Shown: in pieces, positions 53,163 through 61,543 of the stretch | Position numbering within the stretch: the first letter of the stretch is position 1 | Layout: each line of letters starts with the position of its first letter | Source of the DNA: an uncultured Oscillospiraceae bacterium | Lineage (GTDB): Bacteria; Bacillota; Clostridia; Oscillospirales; Oscillospiraceae | Direction: 5' to 3' | Assembly (NCBI GenBank): GCA_944386985.1 | Contig: CALXDD010000001.1 | Coordinates: 62,001 to 126,000, forward strand | Length of the DNA: 64,000 nucleotides | Made by a program: the position numbers and the translations under genes | The notes under the pieces: model-generated | Told to the model about the DNA's origin: nothing | Seen by the model: the letters and a program-made list of their open reading frames with translations, nothing else | Databases searched by the model: none

Positions 53163-54502
53163 GCAACAGCAGCAAATACATTGTGCGTCAGCCCATCAAG
53201 GATCGGGAGAACCACATTTTAGGCTATGAGATTCAATACTACGGGGAGAACCACGCATTCAGCAGCGGAGACAATACCACACAGAGCAACGATTTTGCCG
53301 CGGCGGATACGATCTACAATTTTCTGACTCTGAATACCGACAAGTTGCTGCGGGGAGCGCTGCATTTCATGACCTTCACCACCACACTGCTGATGAAGAA
53401 GACGCCCCGCCTCTTTGATAAAAATGAGCTGGTGATCCAGATCGATGACAGCGTGATCATCCACCCCTTGGCCATGCACATGATCCAGCAGTATGCCAAG
53501 GAGGGGTATAAGATCGCGGTGAACGAGTTCCAGTTCGCGCCCCGGTACCTCGCCATGCTGGACAGCATCGATTACATCAAGCTGAATTTCCAGAGCACCC
53601 CGGAGCTGACGCTGAAGAACATCATCGAGATCGCCCACAGTATGAACAAGCTCTGCATCGCCATGGGCATCGACCGGGAAGAACTGTACCAGCGGGCTTT
53701 GAAGCTGAAGGCCGACGCCATGGAGGGCACCTTTGTGGCGGAAAAGATGACCCAGAAGACCCATAACAGCGGCTACATGCAGAGCAACTTCTTCCGCCTG
53801 ATGGTGGCTGTGATTCAGGACGAGCCGGATGTGGAGGAGATCGAGCGGATCATCTCCGTAGACGCTACGCTGACCTACGGCCTCCTGAAGATTGCCAATT
53901 CCCGGTATTTCTCTCTGCGCCGAAAGGTCACTACAGTTCGTCAGGCCATTATGACCATTGGCCTCAATGAGCTGAAGCAGTGGGTTTATCTGCTCAGCGC
54001 CAGCAATGCGGAAAATCAGATCGACGAGGGAGCGGAGGAGTTTTTGCGCCTGTCCTTTATGCGGGCCAATTTCTGCAGCAGCCTTATGGTGTACGCCAAG
54101 GACATGCCTATCTCCAAGCAGGAGGCCTACATTATGGGAATGTTCTCCACCCTCAATTATCTGATCGACGCCCCCATGGAGGAGATTTTGGCGCAGATTC
54201 CCATTCAGGAGGAAGTCAAAGACGCCCTCCTTTATCACAAGGGCCGCTGCGGGATGCTCTACGATTTGGCTTTGAGCTATGAGCGGGCGGACTGGGCCCA
54301 GATTGACCAGCTTTCTGAGAAGCTGGGAATCCCCTCCAATCTGCTTACCAGCCTGTATTTCAACTGCATGGAGGACGTCAACCGGATCTGGAATGAGATC
54401 ACGCAGCAGAGCGCACAGCAGAGCACCCAGCAGAATGAGCAGCAGGGGCAGCAGAGTGAGCAGATGCCGTCTGCCGATCCGCAGCCCTCGGAGAAATCCT
54501 GA
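53159..54502 (+). CDS. EAL-like/HDOD signalling protein (YuxH family)
   Basis: This protein of 447 residues has an N-terminal degenerate EAL domain (residues ~5-200; YIVRQPIKDRENHILGYEIQ, with YEIQ in place of the EAL triad, so probably no phosphodiesterase activity) and an HDOD domain (residues ~205-400; SVDATLTYGLLKIANSRYFS). A Gln/Ser-rich tail follows. YuxH-type proteins couple c-di-GMP or other signals to motility in other bacteria. It overlaps cheV by four bases and is the last gene of the motility operon. Confidence 0.9.
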   Translation: MSNSSKYIVRQPIKDRENHILGYEIQYYGENHAFSSGDNTTQSNDFAAADTIYNFLTLNTDKLLRGALHFMTFTTTLLMKKTPRLFDKNELVIQIDDSVIIHPLAMHMIQQYAKEGYKIAVNEFQFAPRYLAMLDSIDYIKLNFQSTPELTLKNIIEIAHSMNKLCIAMGIDREELYQRALKLKADAMEGTFVAEKMTQKTHNSGYMQSNFFRLMVAVIQDEPDVEEIERIISVDATLTYGLLKIANSRYFSLRRKVTTVRQAIMTIGLNELKQWVYLLSASNAENQIDEGAEEFLRLSFMRANFCSSLMVYAKDMPISKQEAYIMGMFSTLNYLIDAPMEEILAQIPIQEEVKDALLYHKGRCGMLYDLALSYERADWAQIDQLSEKLGIPSNLLTSLYFNCMEDVNRIWNEITQQSAQQSTQQNEQQGQQSEQMPSADPQPSEKS

Positions 54503-54532
54503 AAACAGCGGTCGGACAAGATCTGGCCTGAT

Positions 54533-54579
54533 TTTGATCCCCCTTTTCTGTGCCCATTGGGCGGAAAAGGGGGATCAAA
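54533..54579 (+). repeat. 16-bp inverted repeat
   Basis: TTTGATCCCCCTTTTC and GAAAAGGGGGATCAAA pair perfectly, with an inner GCCC/GGGC hairpin. No T-run follows. It could pause transcription or protect the operon's 3' end. Confidence 0.7.
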
Positions 54580-54636
54580 GCGTCTGCCGGGCAATTATCC
54601 CACATGATCGAGGCAAAGCAGATCGTTTCGATGGGC

Positions 54637-54673
54637 AAAAAGCACTGTTCCATATGGGAACAGTGCTTTTTTT
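54637..54673 (+). terminator. Terminator of the motility operon
   Basis: A perfect 15-bp stem (AAAAAGCACTGTTCC with GGAACAGTGCTTTTT), loop ATATG, ends in seven T residues. It is a strong intrinsic terminator 135 bases after the EAL/HDOD gene. Confidence 0.93.
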
Positions 54674-54798
54674 GTGCCAAAGGGAAGGAAAGCGGAACGG
54701 ACTATGGCCAAAATCGCTTTCCTATGGGGGATGTTTCCCAGGGCACAGTTTTGATTGCATGCTTTCGTGCAACATAGACTGGTTTGGGGGAGAAGGAT

Positions 54799-54820
54799 GA
54801 TGACTTCATAAGAAGTCATC
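54799..54820. repeat. Short inverted repeat before the lysis-like module
   Basis: GATGACTTC (54799-54807) and GAAGTCATC (54812-54820) are perfect 9-bp arms around ATAA, 20 bases after a weak -10-like hexamer. It may be an operator or an RNA hairpin. Confidence 0.4.
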
Positions 54821-54942
54821 TGCAGCAGATAGGGAAGGGATGCGCGCCGCAGTACAACGGCAGTGCACAGCCCTCCCCACCCCGGCCGCAGTACGCCGCG
54901 GCCGGCGGAAAACCAATTTGTTCTGATTTTGAAAGGAGAAAA

Positions 54943-55329
54943 ATGATGTTCTACCCTGCAAACTGTATCTATGAGGTCTATCGGGTGGCAGAGACCCGCC
55001 GCAAGACCGACTACCCCAGCTGTGACGTGGGTACCGCCTTCTCCATGTTCCTTGCGGATGTGAACCTGGGCCGGTCCACCGAGGGCAACACCGGCGGTAT
55101 CCTGCCGGAGTTCGACTTTGCTGCCGCCAAGACCGCCTGGGACGCTATGACCAGCGAGGAGCAGACTGCCGCCCTGGAGGAGGCCCGCATGAGCCGCACC
55201 GCCCTGCACGGCGAACTGGCAGAGCTCTATCCCAACAAGGCGGCCATGGTGGAGGCCGTGGAGGCGTATATCCAGCAGATGAGAGCCGCCGCCGGGCAGG
55301 CGGACGAGGAGCAAAGCGGGGCGAAGTAA
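54943..55329 (+). CDS. Unknown small acidic protein before M23 peptidase
   Basis: This protein of about 128 residues is not recognised. It has no signal peptide or membrane helix. It is acidic and helical at its C-terminus (ELYPNKAAMVEAVEAYIQQM) and has an N-terminal MFYPANCIYEVYRVAET. The start is ATG 54943 or 54946, both behind AAAGGAG. It directly abuts the endopeptidase gene (shared TAATG), so it belongs to the same unit and may be a phage-related or lysis accessory protein. Function is unknown. Confidence 0.6.
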   Translation: MMFYPANCIYEVYRVAETRRKTDYPSCDVGTAFSMFLADVNLGRSTEGNTGGILPEFDFAAAKTAWDAMTSEEQTAALEEARMSRTALHGELAELYPNKAAMVEAVEAYIQQMRAAAGQADEEQSGAK

Positions 55330-55940
55330 TGGCCTGTCGAGTTCTCTTTGACAAGGATGCGGTGATCACTTGTCCTTTTGGCCCGAGAGTGCATCCCGTC
55401 ACCGGAGCGCGTTCCTCCCACAACGGTGTGGACGTAGTGGGAGCCGGGCATACGCTGGCCTCCATTACCGCCCACACCGCCGGTACCGTGGAATATGCCG
55501 GATACAATGCCATTTTGGGCTACCACATCAATATCCGGCTTGCCAATGGCGATATGATGCAGTATTGCCACATGACCAAGTCCCTCCAGGCAGCCGTCGG
55601 CGACGCCGTGGAGGAGGGACAGATCATCGGGACCATGGGCTCCACTGGCAGCAGCACCGGGGCGCACCTCCACTTCGGCATCCAGAAGGACGGCCAATGG
55701 ATCGATCCGGAACCTTATCTTTATTCTGACTATCTGGAGGATACTATGACTTACGAAGATTTCAAAGCCTTTATGGATCGGTATGAGGCAGAGCAGGCCG
55801 CAAAGCCTGTCAGCGACTGGGCCGGTAAGAACTGGAACGCTCTGCAGGCAGAAGGGATCTTTGACGGAACAAAGCCCCAGGCGCCGCTTACCCGGCAGGA
55901 GGCCGCGGCAGTGATCTGCCGGCTGAGAAAGGAGAAATGA
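55329..55940 (+). CDS. M23-family peptidoglycan endopeptidase
   Basis: This protein of 203 residues has an M23 (LytM) domain: CPFGPRVHPVTGARSSHNGVD with the zinc His and Asp, and AHLHFGIQKDGQWIDPEPYL with the second His pair. It cleaves cell wall peptides. The C-terminal ~65 residues contain WAGKNWNALQAEGIFDGTKP and LTRQEAAAVICRLRKEK, an SLH-like half repeat also seen in phage endolysins of this group. No signal peptide is visible, so export would need the adjacent holin. Confidence 0.88.
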   Translation: MACRVLFDKDAVITCPFGPRVHPVTGARSSHNGVDVVGAGHTLASITAHTAGTVEYAGYNAILGYHINIRLANGDMMQYCHMTKSLQAAVGDAVEEGQIIGTMGSTGSSTGAHLHFGIQKDGQWIDPEPYLYSDYLEDTMTYEDFKAFMDRYEAEQAAKPVSDWAGKNWNALQAEGIFDGTKPQAPLTRQEAAAVICRLRKEK

Positions 55941-55943
55941 CGG

Positions 55944-56417
55944 TTGGAGTATGACTGGATGCTGGCGATCAAAGCCTGCGTCTCCGCCGCCATCGCCGCC
56001 TTCACCGCCTTCTGGGGTTGGGTGGGCTGGCTGTGTCTGGCCTGGATTGTCCTGATGACACTGGACTATGCCACCGGAACCTCCGCCGCCGTCAAGTCCG
56101 GCAGCTGGTCCAGCAGGGCCGCCCGGGAAGGACTGTGGCACAAGTCCGGCGAGCTGGTGGTGGTTCTTTTGGCGGCCATCGCCGACCGGGTGCTGGTGAT
56201 CGTTATCAACCAGATCCCGCTGGTGGGATTTGACTTTCCCGGCTCCGGGCTCCTGCTGCCGCTGGTGCTGACATGGTATTGCATCACAGAACTGGGCAGT
56301 ATTGCGGAGAATGCCGCTCTGCTGGGTGCGCCCATCCCAGGGTGGCTCCTGAAAGTGCTGGAGCTTGCCAAGGATAAGATCGACGATGTGGGGGACGACA
56401 TCCTCCCAAAGGAGTAA
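55944..56417 (+). CDS. Phage-type holin (toxin secretion/lysis holin family)
   Basis: This protein of 157 residues starts at TTG 55944 after AAAGGAG. It has two to three membrane helices (AFTAFWGWVGWLCLAWIVLM; VVVLLAAIADRVLVIVI; LLLPLVLTWYCITELGSI) and LDYATGTSAAVKSGSWSSRA, a signature of the phage_holin_4 family. It lies 3 bases after the endopeptidase. Together they form a phage-style lysis module with no other phage genes nearby. Confidence 0.88.
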   Translation: MEYDWMLAIKACVSAAIAAFTAFWGWVGWLCLAWIVLMTLDYATGTSAAVKSGSWSSRAAREGLWHKSGELVVVLLAAIADRVLVIVINQIPLVGFDFPGSGLLLPLVLTWYCITELGSIAENAALLGAPIPGWLLKVLELAKDKIDDVGDDILPKE

Positions 56418-56422
56418 CGGGC

Positions 56423-56457
56423 AAGGGCCCCCGGACCACTGTGGTCCGGGGGCCCTT
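56423..56457 (+). terminator. Terminator after the holin gene
   Basis: AAGGGCCCCCGGACCAC (56423-56439) pairs perfectly with 56441-56457. This strong hairpin is followed by a poor T-tract (ATGCG), so efficiency is uncertain. Confidence 0.7.
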
Positions 56458-57117
56458 ATGCGCTTTAGGGGGCACTTTGTATCGTCTGCCGCTTCTCAGC
56501 GGTATTCTCCAGCACTGCGACTTTGTGTAAAGTTTCAGTGGCTACCTCCGAAAAACAAAGATTATAGGATGAATTTTCCCGGATTGCAGGCTTCCCACAA
56601 GTTCCAGTTTCCAGCAGATATCGCCCATATCCCCGTTGCCGCTGGTCAGGAGGTGACCGAAATTCCTCCATTGAAGGCGCTGGAAGCGGACCGGCTGATC
56701 CATCGGAGAGAATACTCTCAGATCCTGCATGTTTCGGATCTCTGCCTGTGATCTGTGCATGATATAATGTACCGAGGACTGCGCAGAGGAATCCATGCGG
56801 GATAGTGCGAGGCGGCGATACAGGGACTGAAAAACCGAGCCGAACTGCTGCCGGTGAGGCATGGGAAGAAGCACTCCTACAAGTATGTCATCAAAAGAAA
56901 AATTCCAAAAATATAAAAAAACCACCATCTCAATGCTTACAAATGAGACGGTGGTTCTTTTATTTGCCAATAGGTTTGATGATCAGGGAGGATCTATGAA
57001 GGACAGGCAGATGCCTTCCCGCTGAATTTTGCATCAGGCAATGCGTTGGCATACGAGTTCTTGATATGAAATGATTCGATATCAACTGTGCAAATATCCG
57101 CTGCTGATCCAATAATG
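56458..57117. other. Apparently non-coding stretch between holin and IclR genes
   Basis: About 660 bases. Open frames exist on both strands (for instance minus 56542-56970) but none has a ribosome site or recognisable similarity, and the minus frame would start inside a terminator. Some of it may be remnant coding DNA at the edge of the lysis module. Apart from the terminator at 56920-56956, no clear element is seen. Confidence 0.5.
56920..56956 (-). terminator. Terminator serving the IclR gene (bidirectional)
   Basis: AACCACCATCTCA (56920-56932) and TGAGACGGTGGTT (56944-56956) pair with one mismatch. On the minus strand a long T-rich run follows; on the plus strand TTCTTTTATTT follows. It would end iclR transcription about 160 bases after its stop. 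Confidence 0.8.
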
Positions 57118-57906
57118 CTATTTTGAGTAGGGAGCTGGGGGTTGTGTGTATCCCATACGACGTGACAGCTCAATAGAAGCATCATGCATTTTTGAGAATA
57201 TGGCAGATTCTGAATAGTGCTCAAACAAAGAATGGGCGGAAATGCTCATTGCTGCCATTACTTTTCGGGTATAGTCAAAAATAGGAACGGCCAGACAACT
57301 GCTGCCAATTGTATGCTCTTCTCTGTCAACTGCATACCCCTGGGATCGGACACGCATGACCTCTTTTTTGAAATCACTGTAATTTGTAATGCTGTTATCC
57401 GTATAGGGCTTATAGGATAACTGCTGTGCAATGTGTTCAAATTCCTGGTCAGGGAGGAATGCCATTAAAACTTTTCCAAGCGCTGTACAGTATATAGGCT
57501 CACGTTTTCCAATTTGAGTATAGAGCCGCAGACTGTTAAACTGTTCCGCGCGCTCCAAGTACATGACCTCGTTATTTTCTAAAACTCCTAAATAGGAAAT
57601 GCCGTTAAAGGTAGTCGCCAGTTCGTGCATAATAGGGGCTGCCTCGGTTTTCAGAACGATTTTATTGAGATATAGGCTTGCAATTTCGACAAATTTATGA
57701 CCGAGGCGGTAAATACTGGTTTCAGCATCTTTTTCAATATAATGGCGGCTTGCATACGTTGAGAGAATTCTGTGAACAGTGCTTTTTGGAAGACCTGTTG
57801 CCGCAGAAAGTTCAGAAATGCTGAGGCCGTTTTCGGAGGTTGCCAGTAATTCAATCAAGTCCAATGCTCGGTCTAAAACCTGTACCCTTGAGGCGTTATT
57901 TGTCAT
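57118..57906 (-). CDS. IclR-family transcriptional regulator
   Basis: This protein of about 262 residues has an N-terminal winged helix (VLDRALDLIELLATSENGLS, ELSAATGLPKSTVHRILSTY) and a C-terminal IclR effector domain (TALGKVLMAFLPD, GYAVDREEHTIGSSCLAVPI). IclR proteins sense small sugar acids or aromatic acids and control divergent catabolic genes. The ATG at 57906 follows GGAGAG by 7 bases. It is transcribed divergently from the aminotransferase operon, which it probably controls, together with itself. Confidence 0.95.
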   Translation of the reverse strand: MTNNASRVQVLDRALDLIELLATSENGLSISELSAATGLPKSTVHRILSTYASRHYIEKDAETSIYRLGHKFVEIASLYLNKIVLKTEAAPIMHELATTFNGISYLGVLENNEVMYLERAEQFNSLRLYTQIGKREPIYCTALGKVLMAFLPDQEFEHIAQQLSYKPYTDNSITNYSDFKKEVMRVRSQGYAVDREEHTIGSSCLAVPIFDYTRKVMAAMSISAHSLFEHYSESAIFSKMHDASIELSRRMGYTQPPAPYSK

Positions 57907-58007
57907 ATACACACTCTCCGACAACAAACTTTAAAGCAATTCATAACAAAATAGGAAAAGGAAATTCGTATATCTGATGTTCTCTGTGTTTCCCATAAAA
58001 GCTATTA

Positions 58008-58048
58008 AAAATAATTCCAAAAAGGAACCATAAAAGAGGAATTATTTT
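58008..58048. promoter_or_regulatory. Candidate IclR operator with GGAA/TTCC half-sites
   Basis: AAAATAATTCC (58008-58018) and GGAATTATTTT (58038-58048) are perfect 11-bp arms. A smaller TTCC-AAAAA-GGAA repeat (58015-58027) lies inside. The site is between the iclR promoter and start, where binding would give autorepression. It is inferred from symmetry only. Confidence 0.45.
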
Positions 58049-58063
58049 CCTATTACAAAATGC

Positions 58064-58092
58064 ATTATAATATACATTTTGCAAAAATACAA
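58064..58092 (-). promoter_or_regulatory. Candidate sigma-A promoter of iclR
   Basis: On the minus strand, TTGTAT (58092-58087) and TATAAT (58069-58064) are spaced by 17 bases in AT-rich DNA, about 160 bases upstream of the iclR start. Confidence 0.6.
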
Positions 58093-58206
58093 TATTTTTC
58101 CACACAATTTAAAAATTAGAAGAAAAAGCAAATGCATTAATGCTATAAATTTTGCAGAAAAAAAGAGGCATTTTTACCAAAAAAAATAATTTTAGATATT
58201 GCGCTA

Positions 58207-58236
58207 TTGACTTTTTTTATAATGGGATGATACAAT
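58207..58236 (+). promoter_or_regulatory. Sigma-A promoter of the aminotransferase operon
   Basis: TTGACT (58207-58212) and TACAAT (58231-58236) are separated by 18 bases, about 90 bases before the aminotransferase start. It is the best promoter in the divergent intergenic region on this strand. Confidence 0.7.
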
Positions 58237-58250
58237 CGTTTCGAGATAAG

Positions 58251-58269
58251 ATATTACATCCCGTAATAT
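58251..58269. promoter_or_regulatory. Inverted repeat just downstream of the catabolic promoter
   Basis: ATATTAC (58251-58257) and GTAATAT (58263-58269) are perfect 7-bp arms around ATCCC. Sitting 15 bases past the -10 box, it is a plausible repressor site. The regulator is not proven. Confidence 0.45.
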
Positions 58270-58326
58270 GGAACAACGGAAACGGATTCAACGTAGTAAA
58301 ATGGTACCAGCCGGGAGGACAAATCG

Positions 58327-59490
58327 ATGCGCATGTCAAAATTGACCGATCAGTTGAGCGGTTCTGTCATTCGGGAAATGTACAATGAAGCCTTGAAGAT
58401 GGACGATACCATCAGTTTCACAGTAGGGGAACCTGATTTTGTTACGCCGGCGCCCATTATTGAGCAAGCCTGCTTATATTGGAAAAAAGGGCTGACCCAC
58501 TATACACCCAATGTTGGAATACTGGAATTGCGGGAAGCAATCTCTCAATACCACAAAAATGATCTGGCGCCCAATCCCGACAATGAGATCATGATCTCAT
58601 GCGGAGCTACGGAAGGAATTCAGATGGCGCTGTTTACATTGGTTGACCCGGGAGACGAAGTGATTGTTGTCACACCGGCATGGCCGAATTACTTTGGTCA
58701 AATAGGAATGTGCGGCGCCCGCTGCAAAGTTGTGGAAGCACGGGAAGAAAACAATTTTATACCAGATCCGGATGAGATCCAGGCGGCGATTTCGCCGAAA
58801 ACAAAGGCAATTATTCTCAACTCACCATCCAATCCGACAGGGGCGGTAATCGACGCCGATTCCTGTAAAAGAATTGCTGCTATATTGGCAGATCGCGATA
58901 TTTTTGTTATTTCGGATGAAATATACAGCCGTCTTGTGTATGACGAAGAAAAATATACAAGTCTCGCTTCCTTTGAAGCTCTGAAGGAAAAGACCGTATA
59001 TATCAATGGCTTTTCCAAGATGTTTGCAATGACCGGATGGCGTTTGGGATATGCCATTGCACCTCCGGCCATCATAAAGAATATGACAAAGCTCCATGAA
59101 AATGGCGCGTCCTGCTTGCCGGCTCCCAGCCAAATAGCAGCGGCATATGGGCTTTTGCATTGTCAAGATGAGATTGAGCGGATGAAGGCGAGCTATCAGG
59201 CCAGGCGGGATCTTATTTGCGGCCTGCTTGATACGGTGCCTGGGGTTTCGATTCGAAAACCAAAAGGTGCGTTCTATGCATTCGTAAACGCAAAAGAGTT
59301 AACACATGCAGCCGGAATGACATCCAGGGAACTGTGTATGGACCTGCTGCAGAAAACAGGCGTTGTAACAGTTCCTGGATCTGGCTTTGGAGCGTGTGGT
59401 GAAGGATATATCCGTATGACGTACGCAACTTCGGAAGAAAATATTACACATGGAGTCGAGCGCATCCGGGAGTATGCGAGGAGGTTCTGA
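58327..59490 (+). CDS. Class I/II PLP-dependent aminotransferase
   Basis: This protein of 387 residues has the fold type I aminotransferase pattern: FTVGEPDFVTPAPI, a PLP-binding SCGATEGIQMAL, NSPSNPTGAVIDADSC, SDEIYSRLVYD, the Schiff-base Lys in NGFSKMFAMTGWRLGYA, and a C-terminal Arg in YIRMTYATSEE. It transfers an amino group between an amino acid and a keto acid. Its position with sugar-acid enzymes suggests an amino sugar acid or a related intermediate as substrate, but this is inference. CGGGAGGACA precedes the ATG. Confidence 0.93.
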   Translation: MRMSKLTDQLSGSVIREMYNEALKMDDTISFTVGEPDFVTPAPIIEQACLYWKKGLTHYTPNVGILELREAISQYHKNDLAPNPDNEIMISCGATEGIQMALFTLVDPGDEVIVVTPAWPNYFGQIGMCGARCKVVEAREENNFIPDPDEIQAAISPKTKAIILNSPSNPTGAVIDADSCKRIAAILADRDIFVISDEIYSRLVYDEEKYTSLASFEALKEKTVYINGFSKMFAMTGWRLGYAIAPPAIIKNMTKLHENGASCLPAPSQIAAAYGLLHCQDEIERMKASYQARRDLICGLLDTVPGVSIRKPKGAFYAFVNAKELTHAAGMTSRELCMDLLQKTGVVTVPGSGFGACGEGYIRMTYATSEENITHGVERIREYARRF

Positions 59491-59492
59491 GT

Positions 59493-60458
59493 ATGGGTGG
59501 AATGTCCAACAAAATATGGGACATTGGTATTGTGCCTGTAATCACAAATATAACCAGTATGGAGGAATGCGCCAGTTTAGCGGAGGCACTGAAAGCAGGC
59601 GGTATTCCCATCATGGAAGTTACATTCCGCATGGAGCGTGCAGAAGAATACATTCGATATCTTCGAGAGAACTATCCTGAAATTTTAGTAGGCGCCGGTA
59701 CGGTATTGACGCTTGGACAAGCAGAGACGGCGGTTGCAGCAGGCGCACAATTTCTGGTCTCTCCTGGTTTGAACAAAGAAGTTGTCCGTTATGGAAATGC
59801 TGTGGGGGTAGAGATGCTTCCCGGAATTGCGACTCCCAGTGAGTTGGAACAGGCGATGGAGCTTGGGGTAACATGTGTAAAGTTCTTTCCAGCGGAACAG
59901 GCCGGCGGCGTCAAAGCAATCAAAGCAATGGGCGGGCCCTACAAAAACGTCGGTTTTGTTCCAACAGGAGGGATCGGCCTGACAAACCTGGCAGACTATT
60001 TTGCTTGTGAAAACGTGGTTGCCTGCGGCGGTACCTATATGCTGGGAAAACATTTGGAACGGCATGAGTGGGATGAAATCTCCGCACTTTGCAAAAAGTC
60101 CGTCCAGTTGATGCTGGGCCTGCAGCTGTCCCATGTTGGAGTTTGCCTGGCAGAAAACGAGGATGCAGAGGCCGTTGCCTGTCAAGCGGCTTCCCTTCTG
60201 CAGCTTGAGATCCAAAAAAGCAAAGCAGATTCCTACTTCGTTGATACAGGACTTGAAATCGTGCAGCACACGGCATATGGCGGGAAAGGATTCATTGCCT
60301 ACAGTACACCCTGTTTGGAACGAACGGTTCGGTATCTGAACGCTGTTGGAAGTCGTTTTCGCAGAGGTTCTGAGAAGCGGGACAAGTCCGGAAGATTAAA
60401 GAGCATTTGTTTTGAGCAGGAGATTGCGGGACTCGCGGTGCAGTTGGTGCAGCGCTGA
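59493..60458 (+). CDS. eda: KDPG/KHG aldolase with C-terminal VOC-like domain
   Basis: This protein of 321 residues has an N-terminal ~210-residue KDPG aldolase (PVITNITSMEECASLAEALK, MEVTFRMERAEEYI with the catalytic Glu, VGAGTVLT, the Schiff-base Lys in CVKFFPAEQAGG). It cleaves 2-keto-3-deoxy-6-phosphogluconate to pyruvate and glyceraldehyde-3-phosphate. The last ~110 residues (LSHVGVCLAENEDAEAVACQ, GKGFIAYSTPCLERTVRYL) look like a VOC/glyoxalase-type domain and are not part of the basic enzyme. The gene starts two bases after the aminotransferase. Confidence 0.9.
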   Translation: MGGMSNKIWDIGIVPVITNITSMEECASLAEALKAGGIPIMEVTFRMERAEEYIRYLRENYPEILVGAGTVLTLGQAETAVAAGAQFLVSPGLNKEVVRYGNAVGVEMLPGIATPSELEQAMELGVTCVKFFPAEQAGGVKAIKAMGGPYKNVGFVPTGGIGLTNLADYFACENVVACGGTYMLGKHLERHEWDEISALCKKSVQLMLGLQLSHVGVCLAENEDAEAVACQAASLLQLEIQKSKADSYFVDTGLEIVQHTAYGGKGFIAYSTPCLERTVRYLNAVGSRFRRGSEKRDKSGRLKSICFEQEIAGLAVQLVQR

Positions 60459-60472
60459 AAGCGGGGGAGAAC

Positions 60473-61495
60473 ATGGCGAGGATTGTAACATTTGGAGAGA
60501 TCATGCTTCGATTGATGTCCGCAGATGGCCACAGGCTGTTTCAAAATGACCTGCTGGAGGCAACCTTTGGCGGCGGAGAGGCCAATGTGGCAGTTTCTCT
60601 GGCAAACTATGGCGAGGATGTGGCATTTGTGACGGCGCTTCCTCAAAACGAAATTGGGCAGGCCGCAATAAATTCCATGCGGAGTTTTGGTGTAGATACA
60701 TCCAATATTCTTCGTTTGGGGGACCGAGTCGGAATATATTTTGCGGAAAAAGGGCAGTCACAAAGACCTTCAAAAGTGATTTATGATAGGAAGCTGTCAT
60801 CAATTGCCACGGTAGATTCTCACGCATTTCATTGGGACGAAATACTTGATGGTGCGGAGTGGTTTCATTTTACAGGAATCACACCTGCGCTTTCAGATGC
60901 CCTGAAAGACAGCGTTCGTTCCGCCTGCATTGCAGCGAAAGAGAAGAATATCTGTATCAGCTGTGATTTGAACTACAGAAAAAAGCTTTGGAGTACGCAG
61001 GAAGCATATCGAACGATGTCTGAGCTGATGCAATATGTGGATGTATGTATTGCCAATGAGGAGGACGCGGAAAAGGTACTTGGGATCAAAGCCCATAACT
61101 CGGATGTGACCAATGGCGTACTCTCCCGTGAGGGATATCAGCAGGTTGCGAAGGAAATTGGCCAGCGATACGGGTGCAAAGCAGTCGCCATTACGCTCCG
61201 AACCTCTATTTCAGCAAGTGACAACAACTGGGCAGCCATGCTCTATAAGGATGGAAATTATTATTTTTCCCCTTCCTATCACATTCATATTTGGGATCGG
61301 GTCGGCGGAGGCGACTCCTTTGGTGCGGGACTGATCTATGGGCTATACCATCAGATGCCCGCCCAGGAGGTCGTAGATTTTGCCACCGCAGCTTCCTGTC
61401 TCAAGCATACCATACAGGGCGATTTCAATCGTGTCTCCGTGGAGGAAGTAATGCTGCTGATGAATGGGGATGGAAGCGGACGAGTACAGCGGTAA
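60473..61495 (+). CDS. kdgK: PfkB-family sugar kinase, probable 2-keto-3-deoxygluconate kinase
   Basis: This protein of 340 residues has the PfkB signatures: FGGGEANVAVSLANYGEDV near the N-terminus and WDRVGGGDSFGAGLIYGLYH with the catalytic Asp and anion hole. Next to a KDPG aldolase, its probable substrate is 2-keto-3-deoxygluconate, giving KDPG with ATP. PfkB specificity is hard to read from sequence, so the substrate is inference. Confidence 0.88.
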   Translation: MARIVTFGEIMLRLMSADGHRLFQNDLLEATFGGGEANVAVSLANYGEDVAFVTALPQNEIGQAAINSMRSFGVDTSNILRLGDRVGIYFAEKGQSQRPSKVIYDRKLSSIATVDSHAFHWDEILDGAEWFHFTGITPALSDALKDSVRSACIAAKEKNICISCDLNYRKKLWSTQEAYRTMSELMQYVDVCIANEEDAEKVLGIKAHNSDVTNGVLSREGYQQVAKEIGQRYGCKAVAITLRTSISASDNNWAAMLYKDGNYYFSPSYHIHIWDRVGGGDSFGAGLIYGLYHQMPAQEVVDFATAASCLKHTIQGDFNRVSVEEVMLLMNGDGSGRVQR

Positions 61496-61543
61496 AACAT
61501 CACATAGTTCACACCGTGTAAAACGCAATGGAGGGTGATACAT

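Larger units (their letters stand above)
54503..54942 (+). other. Non-coding stretch after the motility operon
   Basis: 440 bases without a gene. They hold a long inverted repeat (54533-54548 with 54564-54579, 16 bp, no T-tract), a strong terminator (54637-54673), a weak promoter-like pair (TTGATT 54751-54756, TAGACT 54775-54780) and a small inverted repeat (54799-54820). The rest shows nothing recognisable. Confidence 0.6.

Noticed and set aside
56542..56970. Minus-strand open frame of 142 codons between holin and iclR
   Set aside because: It would begin inside a terminator hairpin, lacks a ribosome site and shows no recognised motif; at most a remnant.
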